Source of the DNA: Bacteroidota bacterium
Lineage (GTDB): Bacteria > Bacteroidota > Bacteroidia > Bacteroidales > SZUA-534
Assembly: GCA_003250355.1 (NCBI GenBank)
Contig: QKGS01000069.1
Span: 85,411-149,410 of the forward strand
Length of the DNA: 64,000 nucleotides
Direction: 5' to 3'
Every line of letters starts with the position of its first letter. The stretch's first letter is position 1. Made by a program: the position numbers and the translations under genes. The notes under the pieces were generated by a model, which made no database searches, had not been told where the DNA came from, and saw nothing but the letters and a program-made list of their open reading frames with translations. Shown in pieces: positions 18,554-29,232 of the stretch.

Positions 18554-20296
18554 ATGAAGAATATTGCCACTATTATACTATTACTGTTAACAGTATTTTG
18601 TAATGCACAAAAACCCAATGTTGTACTTATACTTATTGATGATATAAGCCATTATGGGGTATCGGCTTATGGAGCTAAGGCTGTAAATTCACAAAAGGGG
18701 CATTTTGAAAATGCAGCAATACAGACGCCTGAAATAGACAAACTTGCCGAGCGGGGCATTATTTGCACTCATGCATATACTTACCCACTTTGCGAAGCTA
18801 CCCGCATAGCTTTAATGAGTGGAAAGGTTAACAATCGTAATTATTTGCAATGCAAATCGCAACACGCCTCTGACATAACTTTTGGCGATGTTTTTCAACG
18901 TGCCGGATACGCTACCGGAATGTTTGGAAAATGGAAACAAACACGTGGGACAAAAGAAATTGCGGGAGAAAAATACATATATGAATTTGGGTGGGACGAA
19001 TTTACCTGCTTCGATGTAACCATGGAGGGGCAACGTTTTATTAACCCTAACCTTGTGGTAAATGGTGAGACAGTAAACTACAATAATAGAACCGATACTG
19101 ATCCTGAAACCGGGCGTCGTTGGTATGGTCCCGATATTTGTAACCGCCACGCTATCAACTTTATTGAAAAACATAAAGACGAGCCATTTTTTCTATATTA
19201 TCCCATGTTGCTTATTCACGACGACCATAAACCAACCCCCGATACAAAACCAAACACGATATTCGACAATTTTGATGAAGCAAACCACAACAGAGACGGA
19301 CATACAGGCGACGACCCCAAATATTTGCCCCATATGGTGGCTTATATGGATAAACTTATAGGAAACATTGTAAATAAAATAGATGAACTGGGGCTGAGAG
19401 ATAATACTCTTATTGTAGTTATGGGCGATAACGGAACTAAAGAAACATTTAGTTATACTTTGGCGAATAATACTACTTATCCGGCACGTAAGGGAGGCAA
19501 TGCCGATAATGGGATACACGTACCTCTTATTTTAAATATGCCTAGTGCAATAAAGCCTTACGGCAAATACGAGGGATTAGTTTATGTAACCGATATATTT
19601 CCAACATTGGCCGAAGCCTGCGGAATAATAATACCCAATAAAGACCAAATAGATGGCATTAGCTTTTGGCCACAAACGCAGAATGTAAATACCGAACACC
19701 GAAATGTTATATATAGTTGGTATAATGGTAATAACCCATATACAAGTACTGAAACGATATTGGAATATGCATTTACAAAAGATTACAAAAGATATGCACC
19801 ATCAATGAATTACCATGAAGGTAGATTCTTTGACCTTAGAACCGATATTCTTGAGCGTTTCGGTGAAAACTATGTAGAATTAAAATGGGGACTACGCCGT
19901 TACAGCGGTTTAGATATTAATTATTTGACTCCTGAACAAAAACAGGCTTACATTATGCTTGGTAAAATTTTGGATGATAACAGGTACGTAAAGGTTAATA
20001 AGCTCGAAATATCGGCTCACGAAAAAAGTATTAAACCGGGCAACTACATCGACCTTTCATGCAGTATAATACCTGCCAATGCTACACGCAACAATGTTAT
20101 TTGGGTAACAGATAATTCCAACATTGCAACTATCGACAAATTTGGACGATTGTATGCTCACAAAAATGGAAAAGTAACGGTATCGGTCTATTCATGGGAC
20201 GATGCAGAACCTTTATCGGCTAATATGGAACAAACTTATAAAACCACAGGAATTTCTGATAGTATTTCGATTATAGTATCGGAACAAGAATATTAA
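18554..20296 (+). CDS. Secreted sulfatase-family hydrolase with C-terminal Big2-like domain
   Basis: 580 aa; signal peptide; VVLILIDDISHYGVSAYG; active-site-like CEATRIALMSGK; MFGKWKQ; VMGDNGT; tail LEISAHEKSIKPGNYIDLSCSIIPANATRNNVIWVTDNSNIATID is Big2-like. Confidence 0.85.
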   Translation: MKNIATIILLLLTVFCNAQKPNVVLILIDDISHYGVSAYGAKAVNSQKGHFENAAIQTPEIDKLAERGIICTHAYTYPLCEATRIALMSGKVNNRNYLQCKSQHASDITFGDVFQRAGYATGMFGKWKQTRGTKEIAGEKYIYEFGWDEFTCFDVTMEGQRFINPNLVVNGETVNYNNRTDTDPETGRRWYGPDICNRHAINFIEKHKDEPFFLYYPMLLIHDDHKPTPDTKPNTIFDNFDEANHNRDGHTGDDPKYLPHMVAYMDKLIGNIVNKIDELGLRDNTLIVVMGDNGTKETFSYTLANNTTYPARKGGNADNGIHVPLILNMPSAIKPYGKYEGLVYVTDIFPTLAEACGIIIPNKDQIDGISFWPQTQNVNTEHRNVIYSWYNGNNPYTSTETILEYAFTKDYKRYAPSMNYHEGRFFDLRTDILERFGENYVELKWGLRRYSGLDINYLTPEQKQAYIMLGKILDDNRYVKVNKLEISAHEKSIKPGNYIDLSCSIIPANATRNNVIWVTDNSNIATIDKFGRLYAHKNGKVTVSVYSWDDAEPLSANMEQTYKTTGISDSISIIVSEQEY

Positions 20297-20460
20297 CATC
20301 TGATTTTTCTCATGTTAATTATTAAATCATACATATATATTGCAATAGTTTACATTAATTTATAAAAATGCACTTTTTTACATAGGGTATTTTATGTTTT
20401 ATTCGTCTAAATAAAAAATGTATTTACCCTTAGAGGTAATAAGGTTTAAAAAATTTACAA

Positions 20461-21186
20461 ATGAATTTATATTTACCGTCGTTTATACTTCTTGCAATAT
20501 TTATAAATATTTCGGGTTACTCACAGCAGAGTAGTATTTACAATGAAGTAAAAGAGTATTATGGTGTCGACCCTTCGTTGGTTAACGGGCGTTATTTCGA
20601 AAACACCTACTTCAGAGATAAAGGTCACCCGTTTTTTTTAACAAATGAATTTTCTGACGGCACTATTCTACTTAATGGGAAGCAATATTACAATCAGAAA
20701 ATAATGTACAATATATATGACCAAAATATTGTACTCCAAAGTAACAATGGAAATAATAGCGTTGCATATTTACCCCCTCTCGATTTTGTTAATGAATTTA
20801 CAATTGGCAGCAAACTTTTCAGAAAATATATAATGCCCGATAAAAGCATAGCTTTATACGAGGTAGTATACGACGGGAATATTAAATGCTTGAATTATTG
20901 GAGTAAAAACCGTAGCGAATCAGATCATGCTTCTATTATGGCACATACATATAGCGACGAAAAGCGAAAATCATACATATATATTAACAATATTCACTAT
21001 AAGTACAATTCAACAGCTACTTTCGTAAAAATATTCCCCAAAGAACAGCGCAAGGCAATTAAAACATTTATTAAAAGCAATTCAATAAATGTAAAATTTT
21101 CGCAAAACGATAAAATGGCTTTATTATTAAGTTATTGTGAAACATTAATTAACAACAGGGTAAGTAGTTATCCTCAAAGCAAATAA
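20461..21186 (+). CDS. Secreted hypothetical protein, first gene of a putative TonB-receptor operon
   Basis: 241 aa; signal peptide; ends 4 nt before the TonB receptor start. Confidence 0.6.
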   Translation: MNLYLPSFILLAIFINISGYSQQSSIYNEVKEYYGVDPSLVNGRYFENTYFRDKGHPFFLTNEFSDGTILLNGKQYYNQKIMYNIYDQNIVLQSNNGNNSVAYLPPLDFVNEFTIGSKLFRKYIMPDKSIALYEVVYDGNIKCLNYWSKNRSESDHASIMAHTYSDEKRKSYIYINNIHYKYNSTATFVKIFPKEQRKAIKTFIKSNSINVKFSQNDKMALLLSYCETLINNRVSSYPQSK

Positions 21187-21190
21187 AAGT

Positions 21191-23944
21191 ATGAGGATAA
21201 TATTATTAGCACTGGCTATTTTGATAATTGCAACTAAAGGGTATTCACAACAGCCTGTCAAAACATTTAGCGGCAGCTACACTCAAACTCCGTTTGTCGA
21301 TTTTGTAACCGACGTGGAATCGAAAACCGATTACCGATTTTTTTTTAAAAATGATATTGTCGACAGCATTTATGTAAATATATCCGGCAGTAATATGAAA
21401 CTCGACAGTGTATTGTTTAAAACGTTAATTAAGAACCGATTGTATTATTACATAGCCAATAATAGCGTAATAATATACGATGGATATAAAATTGTAGAAC
21501 AAATTGATGGTAACAATATTAGCGTTGCAAAAAAAGAGACAAAAATTGAAAGCGAGAATCAAACCACTCAGGACAGATATGAACAAAGCAAAGTAAAGGC
21601 TGAAAATGAACTAATTGTAGTAGGCAGTAAACTTGAATCGGTTATAGGTATGCCTTATATTGTAAGCGGGCGTGTAATTGATGAGGAAACAGGTGAACCG
21701 GTAATAGGTGCTACATTGTATGTTGAAGAGCTGAAAATAGGTGCTGCTACCGACTACGACGGATATTTTAACTTAACACTAAAAACCGGAAAGTATTCGG
21801 TTGAGCTTAAATCAATGTCAATGGGAAGCAAGAATTTCTTTTTGCAAGTTTACTCATCGGGTAAAATTGATTTGCAAATGAAGAAAGAACTTATTGCAAT
21901 AAATGAGGTTCAAATATTTGCCGACCGACACGACAATGTTCGCGGAATGCAGATGGGTTTTGAACGTATGTCGTCGAAAACCATAAAAGAAATTCCGGTA
22001 GTTATGGGTGAAAAGGACTTGCTTAAAGTTGCCCAAATGTTACCCGGGGTACAGAGTGCAGGCGAAGGCTCTTCCGGTATTATAGTACGAGGAGGAACGG
22101 CTGACCAAAATTTATTTTACATAAATAAAATACCTATTTACAATACTTCTCATTTGTTTGGTTTTTTTACAGCGTTTAGTTCTGATATAGTAAACGATTT
22201 TTCACTTTATAAGAGTAATATTCCGGCTGAGTATGGAGGTCGTATTTCATCAATATTCGATATATCGACACGACAGGGTAATAAAAAGAACTTCTATGCC
22301 AAAGGAGGAATTAGCCCGGTAACTGCCCATGTATCGGCCGAAGGACCTATTGTTAAAGATAAATGCACATATGTTGCAAGCTACAGGGGTACTTATTCCG
22401 ATTGGTTGCTGTCGAAAGTTAGTAACGAAGATTTAAAAAGAAGCACGGCTGCTTTCTACGATGTTAGTGCAAGTGTTAACACTATGATAAATGATAAAAA
22501 CTCCCTAAAGGTATTTGGATACAACAGTAACGATAATTTTTCATTAGCTGCCAAAAACGATTATCGATACTCAAATATGGGAGGATCGGCGAGTTTAAAA
22601 CACTTTTTCTCACCGAAGCTAAATGGTGATTTTGCAATAGTTCATAGCGAATACAATTTTTCGCAAAACGATAAAAACAATGTTTCGGAAGCCTATTCGC
22701 ACAATTATGTGTTGTCGCACAGCGAAGCAAAAGCCGATATGAATTATATGCTACCCAGTAATCATAAACTGTCATTTGGCGGAAGCAGTATTTTGTATAA
22801 TTTGAACCGTGGCGATATATTACCATATAATGAGGAATCGACCAGAATACCGGTTGCTTTAGGCAAGGAAAAAGGGATAGAAACAGCCGTATATGCATCG
22901 GACGAATTTAGTGTAATAGGGGCATTAAGTATGATGGGAGGACTTAGAATAAGTCATTACATATTTTTTTCACAAAAGCCTGTTAACCAATATTTTTCGA
23001 ACTCGGAATATAGCGAAGAAAACGTTAACGGGTCGTTGGGAAAAATATCAAAATCGTATTTCAGCATAGAACCTCGTGTGGCATTAAACTATATGCTGTT
23101 TGAGAATACGTCGCTAAAGGCTTCGTACAACCGAATGGCACAGAATATATTTGTACTTAGTAATACTATAGCCATGTCGCCCACCGACCAATGGAAACTG
23201 GCCGATTATTACATTAAACCACCTGTGAGCAATCAGCTTTCGTTTGGTGTGTATCAAAACTATAAAGGATTAGAAGCATCGGCCGAAGTTTATGGAAAAA
23301 AAACCAAGAATATAGTGGAGTATAAAGACGGAATAGACTTTATATCGGAGAATCCGGTTGAGATGCTTTTACTACAAGGAGAGCAAAAAGCTTATGGTTT
23401 AGAATTTATAATAAAGCGGAAAACAGGCAAGCTAACAGGATGGTTATCATACACATACTCACGCTCGTCGGTTCTTGTAGATAGCGAAATAGAAGGGAAC
23501 TCTATAAATTTTGGAAAACCATATTCATCGAATTATGATATTCCACATAGTTTGAATCTGGTATCGAACCTGAGAGTTAACAGACGTGTGAGCTTCTCAA
23601 CCAATGTGGTTTATAGTACCGGACGACCGGCTACATACCCCACTTCAGCGTACTATTTTGAAGGTATGCAGTTTATTGCTTATTCTGAAAGAAACGAATA
23701 CCGTTTGCCCGATTATTTTAGAGTCGATTTTTCAATAAATATGGAAGGAAACCTTAATCGCAAAAAATTTATTCACAGCAGTTGGATGCTTAATGTATAT
23801 AATGTAACCGGCCGCAAAAATGCTTATTCGGTTTATTTTGAATCGGAAGATGGGAATATACAAGGCAAAAAATTGTCGGTTTTTGGTACTCCAATAGTTA
23901 CATTGTCGTGGAATTTTAAATTAGGGAATTATGTTAGCGATTAA
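21191..23944 (+). CDS. TonB-dependent receptor with STN and carboxypeptidase-regulatory-like N-terminal domains
   Basis: 917 aa; STN-like (FVDFVTDVESKTDYRFFFK), CarboxypepD_reg-like (SGRVIDEETGEPVIGATLYVEELKIGAATDYDGYFNLTL), plug (LPGVQSAGEGSSGIIVRGGTADQNLFYINKIPIYN). Confidence 0.93.
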   Translation: MRIILLALAILIIATKGYSQQPVKTFSGSYTQTPFVDFVTDVESKTDYRFFFKNDIVDSIYVNISGSNMKLDSVLFKTLIKNRLYYYIANNSVIIYDGYKIVEQIDGNNISVAKKETKIESENQTTQDRYEQSKVKAENELIVVGSKLESVIGMPYIVSGRVIDEETGEPVIGATLYVEELKIGAATDYDGYFNLTLKTGKYSVELKSMSMGSKNFFLQVYSSGKIDLQMKKELIAINEVQIFADRHDNVRGMQMGFERMSSKTIKEIPVVMGEKDLLKVAQMLPGVQSAGEGSSGIIVRGGTADQNLFYINKIPIYNTSHLFGFFTAFSSDIVNDFSLYKSNIPAEYGGRISSIFDISTRQGNKKNFYAKGGISPVTAHVSAEGPIVKDKCTYVASYRGTYSDWLLSKVSNEDLKRSTAAFYDVSASVNTMINDKNSLKVFGYNSNDNFSLAAKNDYRYSNMGGSASLKHFFSPKLNGDFAIVHSEYNFSQNDKNNVSEAYSHNYVLSHSEAKADMNYMLPSNHKLSFGGSSILYNLNRGDILPYNEESTRIPVALGKEKGIETAVYASDEFSVIGALSMMGGLRISHYIFFSQKPVNQYFSNSEYSEENVNGSLGKISKSYFSIEPRVALNYMLFENTSLKASYNRMAQNIFVLSNTIAMSPTDQWKLADYYIKPPVSNQLSFGVYQNYKGLEASAEVYGKKTKNIVEYKDGIDFISENPVEMLLLQGEQKAYGLEFIIKRKTGKLTGWLSYTYSRSSVLVDSEIEGNSINFGKPYSSNYDIPHSLNLVSNLRVNRRVSFSTNVVYSTGRPATYPTSAYYFEGMQFIAYSERNEYRLPDYFRVDFSINMEGNLNRKKFIHSSWMLNVYNVTGRKNAYSVYFESEDGNIQGKKLSVFGTPIVTLSWNFKLGNYVSD

Positions 23945-25085
23945 ATCAAAATACTTATTAATACTTTCAATAGTGCTAATTGCCGGGTGTATTGAAGACT
24001 ATACACCGCAGTTGAACGAAACAGTTGAAAAACTTGTAGTAGACGGGTCAATAATTAAAGGCGAGCAAACACAGAGGGTAGTTATATCACGTTCAACATC
24101 GGTGTACAATGCTCAATTTATTCCTGAAAGTGGTTGCTATGTATGGGTACTAAACAGCAACGGCAACCAGTTTCTGTTCAATGAAACAGAGCCGGGCGTA
24201 TATACTGCCGATATTCCTCAAAACGAACTGGCATTTAATACAGAGTACACTTTGTATATAACCACTCCCGATGGTAATGAATATGAATCGGAAACCGAAA
24301 CAATACTTGAAAGCCCCGAGGTGAGTGATATATATTACGAGAGAACCTCTAACAGCGACTGGGGCGAGGGTAGTAGCGACGGGCTTCAATTTTATGTCGA
24401 TTTATATGCAAACAATTATAAAGCAACTAGTTACCGGTGGGTTGTTGAGGAGACTTGGGAGCATAGAGCTTTTTATGAAGCTCCTTATATGTTAGACGCA
24501 AAAAATGACTCAATAATTGAAATGTCTACAGTAGACTCTTTAACTATTTGCTATTCCACTCAATTAAGTAACAATATTTATACTGCTTCAACTGAGAATC
24601 TTTCAAAGAATGAAAAAAAGAAGGCAGAAATAAATTATGATAAAATAGAGAATAGAAAATTTAATTACAACTACAGCATTCTTATTAAACAATATTCTCT
24701 TAATGAAAATGCTTATAACTTTTGGAATCAAAATCAAAAACAGAATATTAATACAGGTGGATTATATCAAAGTCAACCAAGCCATAGCGTAAGTAATATA
24801 AACAATATAAGCAATAAGAAAGAGATTGTTTTAGGATTTTTTTGGGCTTCATCTTTTACTGAAAAACGTTTTATTTTAGAGAATAAGTACTTTTATTCTT
24901 TGCAATTTTGTAAAGCTGATACTGTGGATAGGAATAAATTAGGTATATATTCAAAGAACTTATACTTAACAGTATTGGGCGCATATGAGGATGGTAAATC
25001 AATATTAGGTATTCCAGAATCTCAAACTTGCATTGACTGTCGGCTAAATGGCGGAACCATTATAAAACCCGATTTTTTCAAATAA
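23931..25085 (+). CDS. DUF4249-family lipoprotein partner of the TonB receptor
   Basis: 384 aa; lipobox IAGCIEDYTP; overlaps the receptor gene by 14 nt; typical DUF4249 layout (LVVDGSIIKGEQTQRVVISRS). Confidence 0.82.
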   Translation: MLAIKSKYLLILSIVLIAGCIEDYTPQLNETVEKLVVDGSIIKGEQTQRVVISRSTSVYNAQFIPESGCYVWVLNSNGNQFLFNETEPGVYTADIPQNELAFNTEYTLYITTPDGNEYESETETILESPEVSDIYYERTSNSDWGEGSSDGLQFYVDLYANNYKATSYRWVVEETWEHRAFYEAPYMLDAKNDSIIEMSTVDSLTICYSTQLSNNIYTASTENLSKNEKKKAEINYDKIENRKFNYNYSILIKQYSLNENAYNFWNQNQKQNINTGGLYQSQPSHSVSNINNISNKKEIVLGFFWASSFTEKRFILENKYFYSLQFCKADTVDRNKLGIYSKNLYLTVLGAYEDGKSILGIPESQTCIDCRLNGGTIIKPDFFK

Positions 25086-25092
25086 TAAACCA

Positions 25093-26817
25093 ATGAAAAA
25101 ACTATTTATAATTACATTTATTCTGTTTAATGCTTTATGTATGTACAGCCAATCACATAAAGCAATACTCAATTCTGTATTTTTAACAGAGAGTATAACG
25201 CTTAGAACCACTTATGTTGCAGGTGAAAATATTCTGTTTAGTGCGGCATATATTACAACTCCAAAATTCTCGGAAATAGCAGGAAATATTATTGCAGGCT
25301 CAATTCAACAGTATGACTCTACAATTACTCCATTCGACTGGAGTAAAATATTATATGTCGAAATTATTGATAATAACGGGAAACCATATCTCCAAAAAAA
25401 GTTTACAATTGAAAACGGTAAAACTGACGGCATATTGAAAGTTCCGGATAATATTAATTCCGGTATATATTTTATAAAAGCATACACCCGATATATGCAG
25501 AATTTTAGTACAAATAAGTACGGCTATAAACAAATATTAATAGTTAACCCCGATGCAGTAGGCACTATTTTAACTTCAAATGATTCTTCTGTTACAATAG
25601 AAACCACTGGGCAATACACAAACAATATATCTATTGAATTAAACAGTTCTAACATTAAAACCCGAAGTAAAGCCGAAGTATCTTTATTAAGCAAACTCCC
25701 TGTAAATGAATTTATTAATACCGTAGCAGCAGTGAAAAAAGGAGCTAACAATGCTATTACCAACCCATTGATTTTTGCAACAAGTAAAGCCTCAATAGAT
25801 TCAATAAAATATATGCCAGAAATATTCTCATCATATATAAGCGGCACTGTGTACAATAAAACAGATAATACTTTCCAATCGAATGTTCCTGTTTATTTGA
25901 GTTTTTTAGGAAACAATGCAAAGCTATTGGCATATAACACCAATGAAGCGGGTGAATTCTTTTTCCCGTTTCCGGAGTCGTTCCGAACCAATGAATTTTT
26001 TATAAGTGCCCAAGCCGACAATAAAAAATTAAACATTGAGTTTAATGAAAACTGGTGCAAAAAACCTGTACATATTAATATCGAAGATATTATTTTATCA
26101 AATAGTGAACTAATTATTGCAAATGAATTGAGTGTTAACAGCCAATTACTTAAAAAATTCGATAAAGAAAAACAAGAAAAGCAACACTTTGCTAACGATT
26201 CTGTGAAAAAATTCTTCTACGGGACACCCGATAAGATATATACAACTCAAAAATACATTGACCTTCCTAATATTGAAGAGTTTATATATGAGGTAGTTAA
26301 AGAATTTTCTGTTCTTCACAAAAAAGATGAACCATACCTTTCCATGAAAGATAAAAATACATTTCGCAATTACCCGCCACTCACTTTGGTCGATAATGTT
26401 CCAATAATGTTAAAAACACTGCTTGCAATAGATATGAAAAAAGTTAAGCAATTGGAAATTATTAACGGAGGCTATATTATTGGCGATTTAAAATATTGTT
26501 CTGTTATAAATGTTATAACCAATAACAGCGACTTTGCCGGTATTACCCTTCCGGAAAATGCTATGTTTTTCAACTATAATCTACCCGGAAAAAGCTATTC
26601 ACACGAATTAAAAACAGACAACCCTGCCAATAAAGGGAGAATACCCGATTTAAGAAATACTCTGTATTGGAATTCCGATATTCAATTTATAAATAACAGT
26701 TCTTCCATTTCATTTTACACATCCGATATTACAGGTGAGTACCAAATAATTGTTCAATCTGTTTCAAAAATAACAGGCAATGTCTCTTATTCTGTTAAAG
26801 AGTTTGTTGTACATTAA
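25093..26817 (+). CDS. Secreted large protein of the TonB-receptor operon (macroglobulin/MG2-like N-terminus)
   Basis: 574 aa; signal peptide; LRTTYVAGENILFSAAY ... SGIYFIKAYTRYMQNFS resembles MG2-like domains seen with Bacteroidota TonB receptors; 7 nt from the preceding gene. Confidence 0.55.
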   Translation: MKKLFIITFILFNALCMYSQSHKAILNSVFLTESITLRTTYVAGENILFSAAYITTPKFSEIAGNIIAGSIQQYDSTITPFDWSKILYVEIIDNNGKPYLQKKFTIENGKTDGILKVPDNINSGIYFIKAYTRYMQNFSTNKYGYKQILIVNPDAVGTILTSNDSSVTIETTGQYTNNISIELNSSNIKTRSKAEVSLLSKLPVNEFINTVAAVKKGANNAITNPLIFATSKASIDSIKYMPEIFSSYISGTVYNKTDNTFQSNVPVYLSFLGNNAKLLAYNTNEAGEFFFPFPESFRTNEFFISAQADNKKLNIEFNENWCKKPVHINIEDIILSNSELIIANELSVNSQLLKKFDKEKQEKQHFANDSVKKFFYGTPDKIYTTQKYIDLPNIEEFIYEVVKEFSVLHKKDEPYLSMKDKNTFRNYPPLTLVDNVPIMLKTLLAIDMKKVKQLEIINGGYIIGDLKYCSVINVITNNSDFAGITLPENAMFFNYNLPGKSYSHELKTDNPANKGRIPDLRNTLYWNSDIQFINNSSSISFYTSDITGEYQIIVQSVSKITGNVSYSVKEFVVH

Positions 26818-26881
26818 GCACTCATATGTTATATTTATAAGTGTTTAATTAAATGAAGCGGATTTACTTAAAATAAAACAG

Positions 26882-28975
26882 ATGAAAAAGATACTTTCTA
26901 TTACTGCATTTTTTGCATTTACAGCCGTTACTCTATTTTCTCAGCCCGATAGTGTAATGATATTCGACTTTGAAAACAACACCGATTTTTATAACGAAAG
27001 TATCAAACAGTACGATGCAACATCGGAAATAACCAATATTGATGGCAATAAACTTTTAAAAGTATACAGTGGTTTTACAATACGCGAACCCGGAGTTAAG
27101 CTATTACGCAACAATACTACAAATTGGAATCTTACAGGCTACTATATGGTAAAAGCCGATGTTTCAAATCTTAGCGATAAAGAAATACAAGTTGAACTTT
27201 TTGTCGGCAACGACCCCGACGGTTTGGTACGCTGGTTTTGTTCCGATTATATCGACCTGAAACCCGGACAATCGGGAACCATTACAGTACCCTTAGCATG
27301 GACACCATGGATATTTAAGCCTCAGCTTACTGTTGAAGGTGTACGCGGTGTACACGGCAAACTTAAATGTAATGACCTCGGAACAATAGATGAATTTACT
27401 TTCTGTACCCGTTACGAAACTACACCTAGTGTTTTTACTGTCGATAACATACGAGCCATTGGTAAATTAGAATACAAAGATACAACCGGTTTTTTCCCGT
27501 TTATAGATATGTACGGACAATACAAGCATGAAGACTGGAAAGGTAAAGTTAAAACCACTAACGATATAATAAAACAAAAGCAAGATGAACTAGCCGATAT
27601 TGACAAAAATAAATCACCCGAAAGCCTTGGTTTGTATGGAGGCTGGGCAGGAGGTCCGAAATTGGAAGCAACCGGATATTTCAGAACCGAAAAATATAAC
27701 AACAAATGGTGGATGGTTGACCCTGAGGGTTATTTGTTTTGGACAGCAGGGCTAAATTGTGTATCGTCATGGTCGGTGGCTACCGGTGTTGAATATCGTG
27801 AAAAATACTTTGAGAGCGTGCCATATAACGACCCCGATTATAAAGATTTTTTCTCAAAATCGACCTGGGCAAGTATGGGTTTTTATAATGGTAAAGCCCC
27901 TTATAAAGCATATAATTTTCATCAGGCTAATCTTTACAGAAAATATGGTAAAGAGTGGGTAGAAGAATATCGTAAACAGGCTCATATACGTTTAAGAAGC
28001 TGGGGGTTAAATACTATTGGATTTATGTCAGATTTTCAAATGGCTCTACAACACAAAACACCATATGTTGGTTCTATTTGGATTCATAATACCCCAAAAA
28101 TAGAAGCCTCGGAAGGTTACTGGGGAAAATTTCACGACGTGTTCGACCCTGAATTTCGCAGTAATGTACGTAAATCGATGGAACGACAAAAAACCGGAGC
28201 CGGCGACCCATGGTGTATAGGTTTCTTTGTCGATAACGAATTGTCGTGGGGTTTAATAGGTTCACTTTCTGTTGCAACACTTAAAAGCCCGGCAACCCAA
28301 CCTGCTAAAAAGGAATTTATTAACGACCTTGAAGCCAAGTATAAAGCCATCGACAAGCTAAATGCACAATGGGGAACCAACCATGAATCGTGGATTACAC
28401 TGCTTAATAATACAACTGCACCTGATGAAGAACGTGCAAAAGATGACCTATACGCATTTTATGAAAAAACAGCAATGACATATTTTCAGATACTTCACGA
28501 TGAGCTGGAACGAATAGCTCCAAATCAGAATTATCTGGGTTGTCGTTTTGCTTGGGCCAACAACTATCTTACACTTTCCGCTGCGGCTAAATACTGCGAT
28601 ATAGTTAGTTTTAACAAATACGAGTTTGGTGTAGAGAAAGTAAAACTACCTGAAGGGGTTGATGCTCCTATTATGATTGGAGAATTTCATTTTGGCTCAA
28701 CCGATAGAGGAATGGCTCACCCCGGAGTAAAAATAGTTGCAACACAAGAAGAGCGCGGCATAGCATATGAAAAATACATAAAAGGGGCTTTACGTAACGA
28801 ACAAATAGTAGGCGCTCACTGGTTTCAATACCTCGACCAACCTTATACCGGTCGCGGCGATGGAGAAAACTACAATGTTGGTTTAGTTGATGTTACAGAC
28901 AAACCACATCAGGAACTGATTGATAAAATACGTGAAACCTGCTACAATATGTATGAATACCGTTTAGGGAATTAA
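26882..28975 (+). CDS. Glycoside hydrolase family 50-like protein (putative beta-agarase)
   Basis: 697 aa; GGWAGGPKLEATGYFRTEKYNNKWWMVDPEGYLFWTAGLNCV, IGFFVDNELSWG (candidate acid/base), PIMIGEFHFGSTDRGMAHPG (candidate nucleophile). Confidence 0.8.
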   Translation: MKKILSITAFFAFTAVTLFSQPDSVMIFDFENNTDFYNESIKQYDATSEITNIDGNKLLKVYSGFTIREPGVKLLRNNTTNWNLTGYYMVKADVSNLSDKEIQVELFVGNDPDGLVRWFCSDYIDLKPGQSGTITVPLAWTPWIFKPQLTVEGVRGVHGKLKCNDLGTIDEFTFCTRYETTPSVFTVDNIRAIGKLEYKDTTGFFPFIDMYGQYKHEDWKGKVKTTNDIIKQKQDELADIDKNKSPESLGLYGGWAGGPKLEATGYFRTEKYNNKWWMVDPEGYLFWTAGLNCVSSWSVATGVEYREKYFESVPYNDPDYKDFFSKSTWASMGFYNGKAPYKAYNFHQANLYRKYGKEWVEEYRKQAHIRLRSWGLNTIGFMSDFQMALQHKTPYVGSIWIHNTPKIEASEGYWGKFHDVFDPEFRSNVRKSMERQKTGAGDPWCIGFFVDNELSWGLIGSLSVATLKSPATQPAKKEFINDLEAKYKAIDKLNAQWGTNHESWITLLNNTTAPDEERAKDDLYAFYEKTAMTYFQILHDELERIAPNQNYLGCRFAWANNYLTLSAAAKYCDIVSFNKYEFGVEKVKLPEGVDAPIMIGEFHFGSTDRGMAHPGVKIVATQEERGIAYEKYIKGALRNEQIVGAHWFQYLDQPYTGRGDGENYNVGLVDVTDKPHQELIDKIRETCYNMYEYRLGN

Positions 28976-29232
28976 GCAATTGTAGGTTTTTAATAAAGGG
29001 GTGCAATAAAAATTATATACTCGTATTTTGCATTACTGCATAAAAAAAGACTGCCTTTTTAGACAGCCTCTCAATAATTAAACCATTCCAAAATGGACTT
29101 ACGTTTTAAGGATTCACTTTATGATATTAACTAAACGCTTACATATAAATAGACCATTAATAATGAAGTTACCCTACTAAATAAATTATTTATAACTAAA
29201 ACATATATATTTATACTTTCAATAAATATAAT

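Noticed and set aside
20327-20990. Shared string aaatcatacatatatatt at about 20327 and 20969 as a direct repeat
   Set aside because: Short AT-rich match within a very AT-rich genome, one copy inside a coding region; likely chance.
29041-29072. Possible terminator agactgcctttttagacagcct after the GH50 gene
   Set aside because: Arms pair imperfectly (two A-C type mismatches in eight), so the hairpin is not well supported.
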